DNA from: Stercorarius parasiticus
Lineage: Eukaryota > Chordata > Aves > Charadriiformes > Stercorariidae
Assembly (NCBI GenBank): GCA_013396915.1
Contig: VWZL01002491.1
Coordinates: 518,393-582,392, forward strand
Direction of reading: 5' to 3'
Length of the DNA: 64,000 nt
Each line of letters starts with the position of its first letter. Position 1 is the stretch's first letter. Shown piece after piece: positions 62,301-64,000 of the stretch. A program made the position numbers and the translations under genes. The notes below the pieces were generated by a model, which was not told the DNA's origin, ran no database searches, and saw only the letters and a list, made by a program, of their open reading frames with translations.

Positions 62301-64000
62301 TTGAAGCTGATTTTGGGCCACTGACACTTTTTTTATTAAGAAATGTTGAAAAACATGGATTTGGTGCAGTTTATCACAAATCCAAATTTAACCAAAAATA
62401 TGAGAAACAGAAATCCTGCACATTATTCACCTTTATCTACAATGTCCTGGTTAGAGAGGGTAACTACGGTTTCTAGAATGGACAGTCGTGATAAATAGGA
62501 TGAAAATATCTATTGCCTACCACTGTCTTCCTATTTCCAGTCTGATTCCCTATGAGCCAAACATTTACTTTCAAATTATTCTGACTGTGTGGGAGCAACT
62601 GCGTATGACCTTTATGGGCTTCTGCAGTTCAACAAGGCATGGATGTTTTCTTCAGGGAGAATCTTAATCTTTGAAGGGTTTTTTTCTTATTATTATAAAA
62701 CCAGGTTTCTATATCCTGTCATATGTTCCCTCTCAAAATCCCAAGATTAATGATTGATTTATTTTCCTATAGTTAATCAAAAGTCCTGAACAAATAAAAG
62801 CTATCTTTGAGCAATATTTTCTGTTTCATTCTAAATGTTCTAACTACAATTTACTTAATTAAGTAGATAAGGGAAATGGAAATTACAGAAAAAAATCTCA
62901 GTATCTACTTGCTAAACATCACAGGGAGATAATTTTTATTAGCAAATACCATATCTATACATCTCTATTGTGTTATACAGCTACCAGTAGATGGTGCCTC
63001 GGCTTGTCTGGAAAAGAAAACCCTATACAATTGGCACATCAGTTACAGGAGTTCTTATCTCAGACATTCAAATTATACACCAATTAAAACTATGCATCAT
63101 TGAGGACTAATTATCTCTTAATTAGGTGTTTTGGTTCCCTTAAATCATCAGCTGAACTGTTAACAGTGCTTCTGCTTTCTGAGAAATATATCAACTATGT
63201 TAAATATTTACAGATATTCTGGTGGTTCATATTCAACTTTTTCTAAGGTGATTGGAAAAAGAAATGTACCAGGGAGGGTAATTAAATTAACACTTACATT
63301 TATTGGAGTGGTGTAGAAGAGGGCACAATATGGTTGGCAACCTTGTTCCGGTATATCTTAAGACAAACGTTAACAGCTCTGTCATTATTTGTTAAAGAAA
63401 AAAAGTATAGTCTAGTCATCAGAAAACACCTCCTCATTTTAGCAATACTTCAGGATTCATGGCAGGCGTTTCAGAAAATACTATATTGGATTTGGGCAGA
63501 TTAATTTTTTGAGGAATATTATACAGTCTTATAATTTATTCTCCACACAACTGGCCTTGCAACTACAAGGAAGTAAATTATAGATATTATAGACAGCCAA
63601 TTTTCCAAGGCAAGAATCAGTAGGTTTCTGGTATTATATTCGATTACCTCAGAGAAAAAAAAAAAAAGGTAATCATAATTACCGTAACAGTCCACATTTG
63701 GGTAGTAATTTTCAGCTACTTTATATAATGCAATAATTACAAGTGTAACAGATATACCTGTAATAATGCAACTATGGCACAGAATTTTTAACAATGGTAT
63801 TTAATATGTTGAAAAACAGAATGGAGCTTAGTTTTAGAATCTAGTACTGAAAGAAATGAATCTTTACCTCCACGCTGCTGTCCCACTGATTTAACTTTGA
63901 AAATAATTTTGAATTCCTTCACTTAGTGGAGTTGTTTTTTTTTTAAAAATAGCTCTAGAGCAAAAACTCTATTTACATTGAACTAAGAAACAATGAAAAC
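59335..64000. other. intronic DNA without recognised genes
   Basis: A hairpin with arms cttgccag and ctggcaag sits at 59660-59678. Frames at 60032-60262 (minus), 62219-62476 (plus) and 63519-63794 (minus) have no recognisable product. Poly-A runs lie at about 60690 and 63655. The attractin-family exon preceding the 19212-19273 exon was not found up to the right edge. Confidence 0.5.

Noticed and set aside
62219..62476. 85-codon plus-strand frame
   Set aside because: No family resemblance, and it is on the opposite strand to the host gene with no splice or promoter context.
1..64000. tRNA genes, rRNA, CRISPR arrays, retroviral genes, bacterial operons or a novel defence-type system
   Set aside because: No cloverleaf boxes, repeat-spacer arrays, gag/pol/env motifs or gene clusters were seen. 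The window is a vertebrate intron landscape dominated by CR1 LINEs.

Overview
The window is AT-rich vertebrate nuclear DNA, almost certainly from a bird or a close reptilian relative. At least ten copies of CR1-type LINEs, many ending in the CR1 3' signature ATTCTATGATTCT, give the main evidence. There is no compact gene packing, operon or bacterial signal. Nothing here is a complete gene.

The one protein-coding feature I can name with confidence is a 62-nt exon on the minus strand (19212-19273). It has clean splice sites and encodes the membrane-proximal and transmembrane start of an attractin-family protein (IAFSQHNTIMDLVQFF...), most likely ATRNL1. The rest of the window then reads as the two large introns flanking that exon: the downstream intron runs off the left edge (1-19211) and the upstream intron runs to the right (19274 onward). 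I did not find the next exon, which should carry the rest of the transmembrane helix and the cytoplasmic tail, nor the preceding one.

Layout. 1-19211: intron with an ancient amniote-type CR1 at about 1640-2140, a CpG-denser block at about 4780-5290, an assembly gap (N at 9004-9111) flanked by an exact 23-bp direct repeat, and a relic LINE reverse transcriptase piece at about 17560-17728. 19212-19273: attractin-family exon. 19274-64000: intron with CR1 copies at about 23650-24259 (+), 27645-28370 (-), 36021-36266 (+), 37389-38813 (+, a younger copy nested inside an older one), 45817-46720 (-), 51715-52212 (+), 55240-55640 (+, ancient), 57715-57995 (+) and 58748-59334 (+). The last plus-strand copy and the one at 51.7 kb share a 323-bp block that differs at one base, although their flanking CR1 sequence differs much more.

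Several open frames with plausible splice signals (12342-12577, 48050-48146 and 49385-49699, all minus strand) are listed at low confidence, because I recognise no family in them. I found no new biological system. The points most worth checking are the CR1 near-identity tract, the nested CR1, the gap-flanking repeat and the unassigned exon-like frames.
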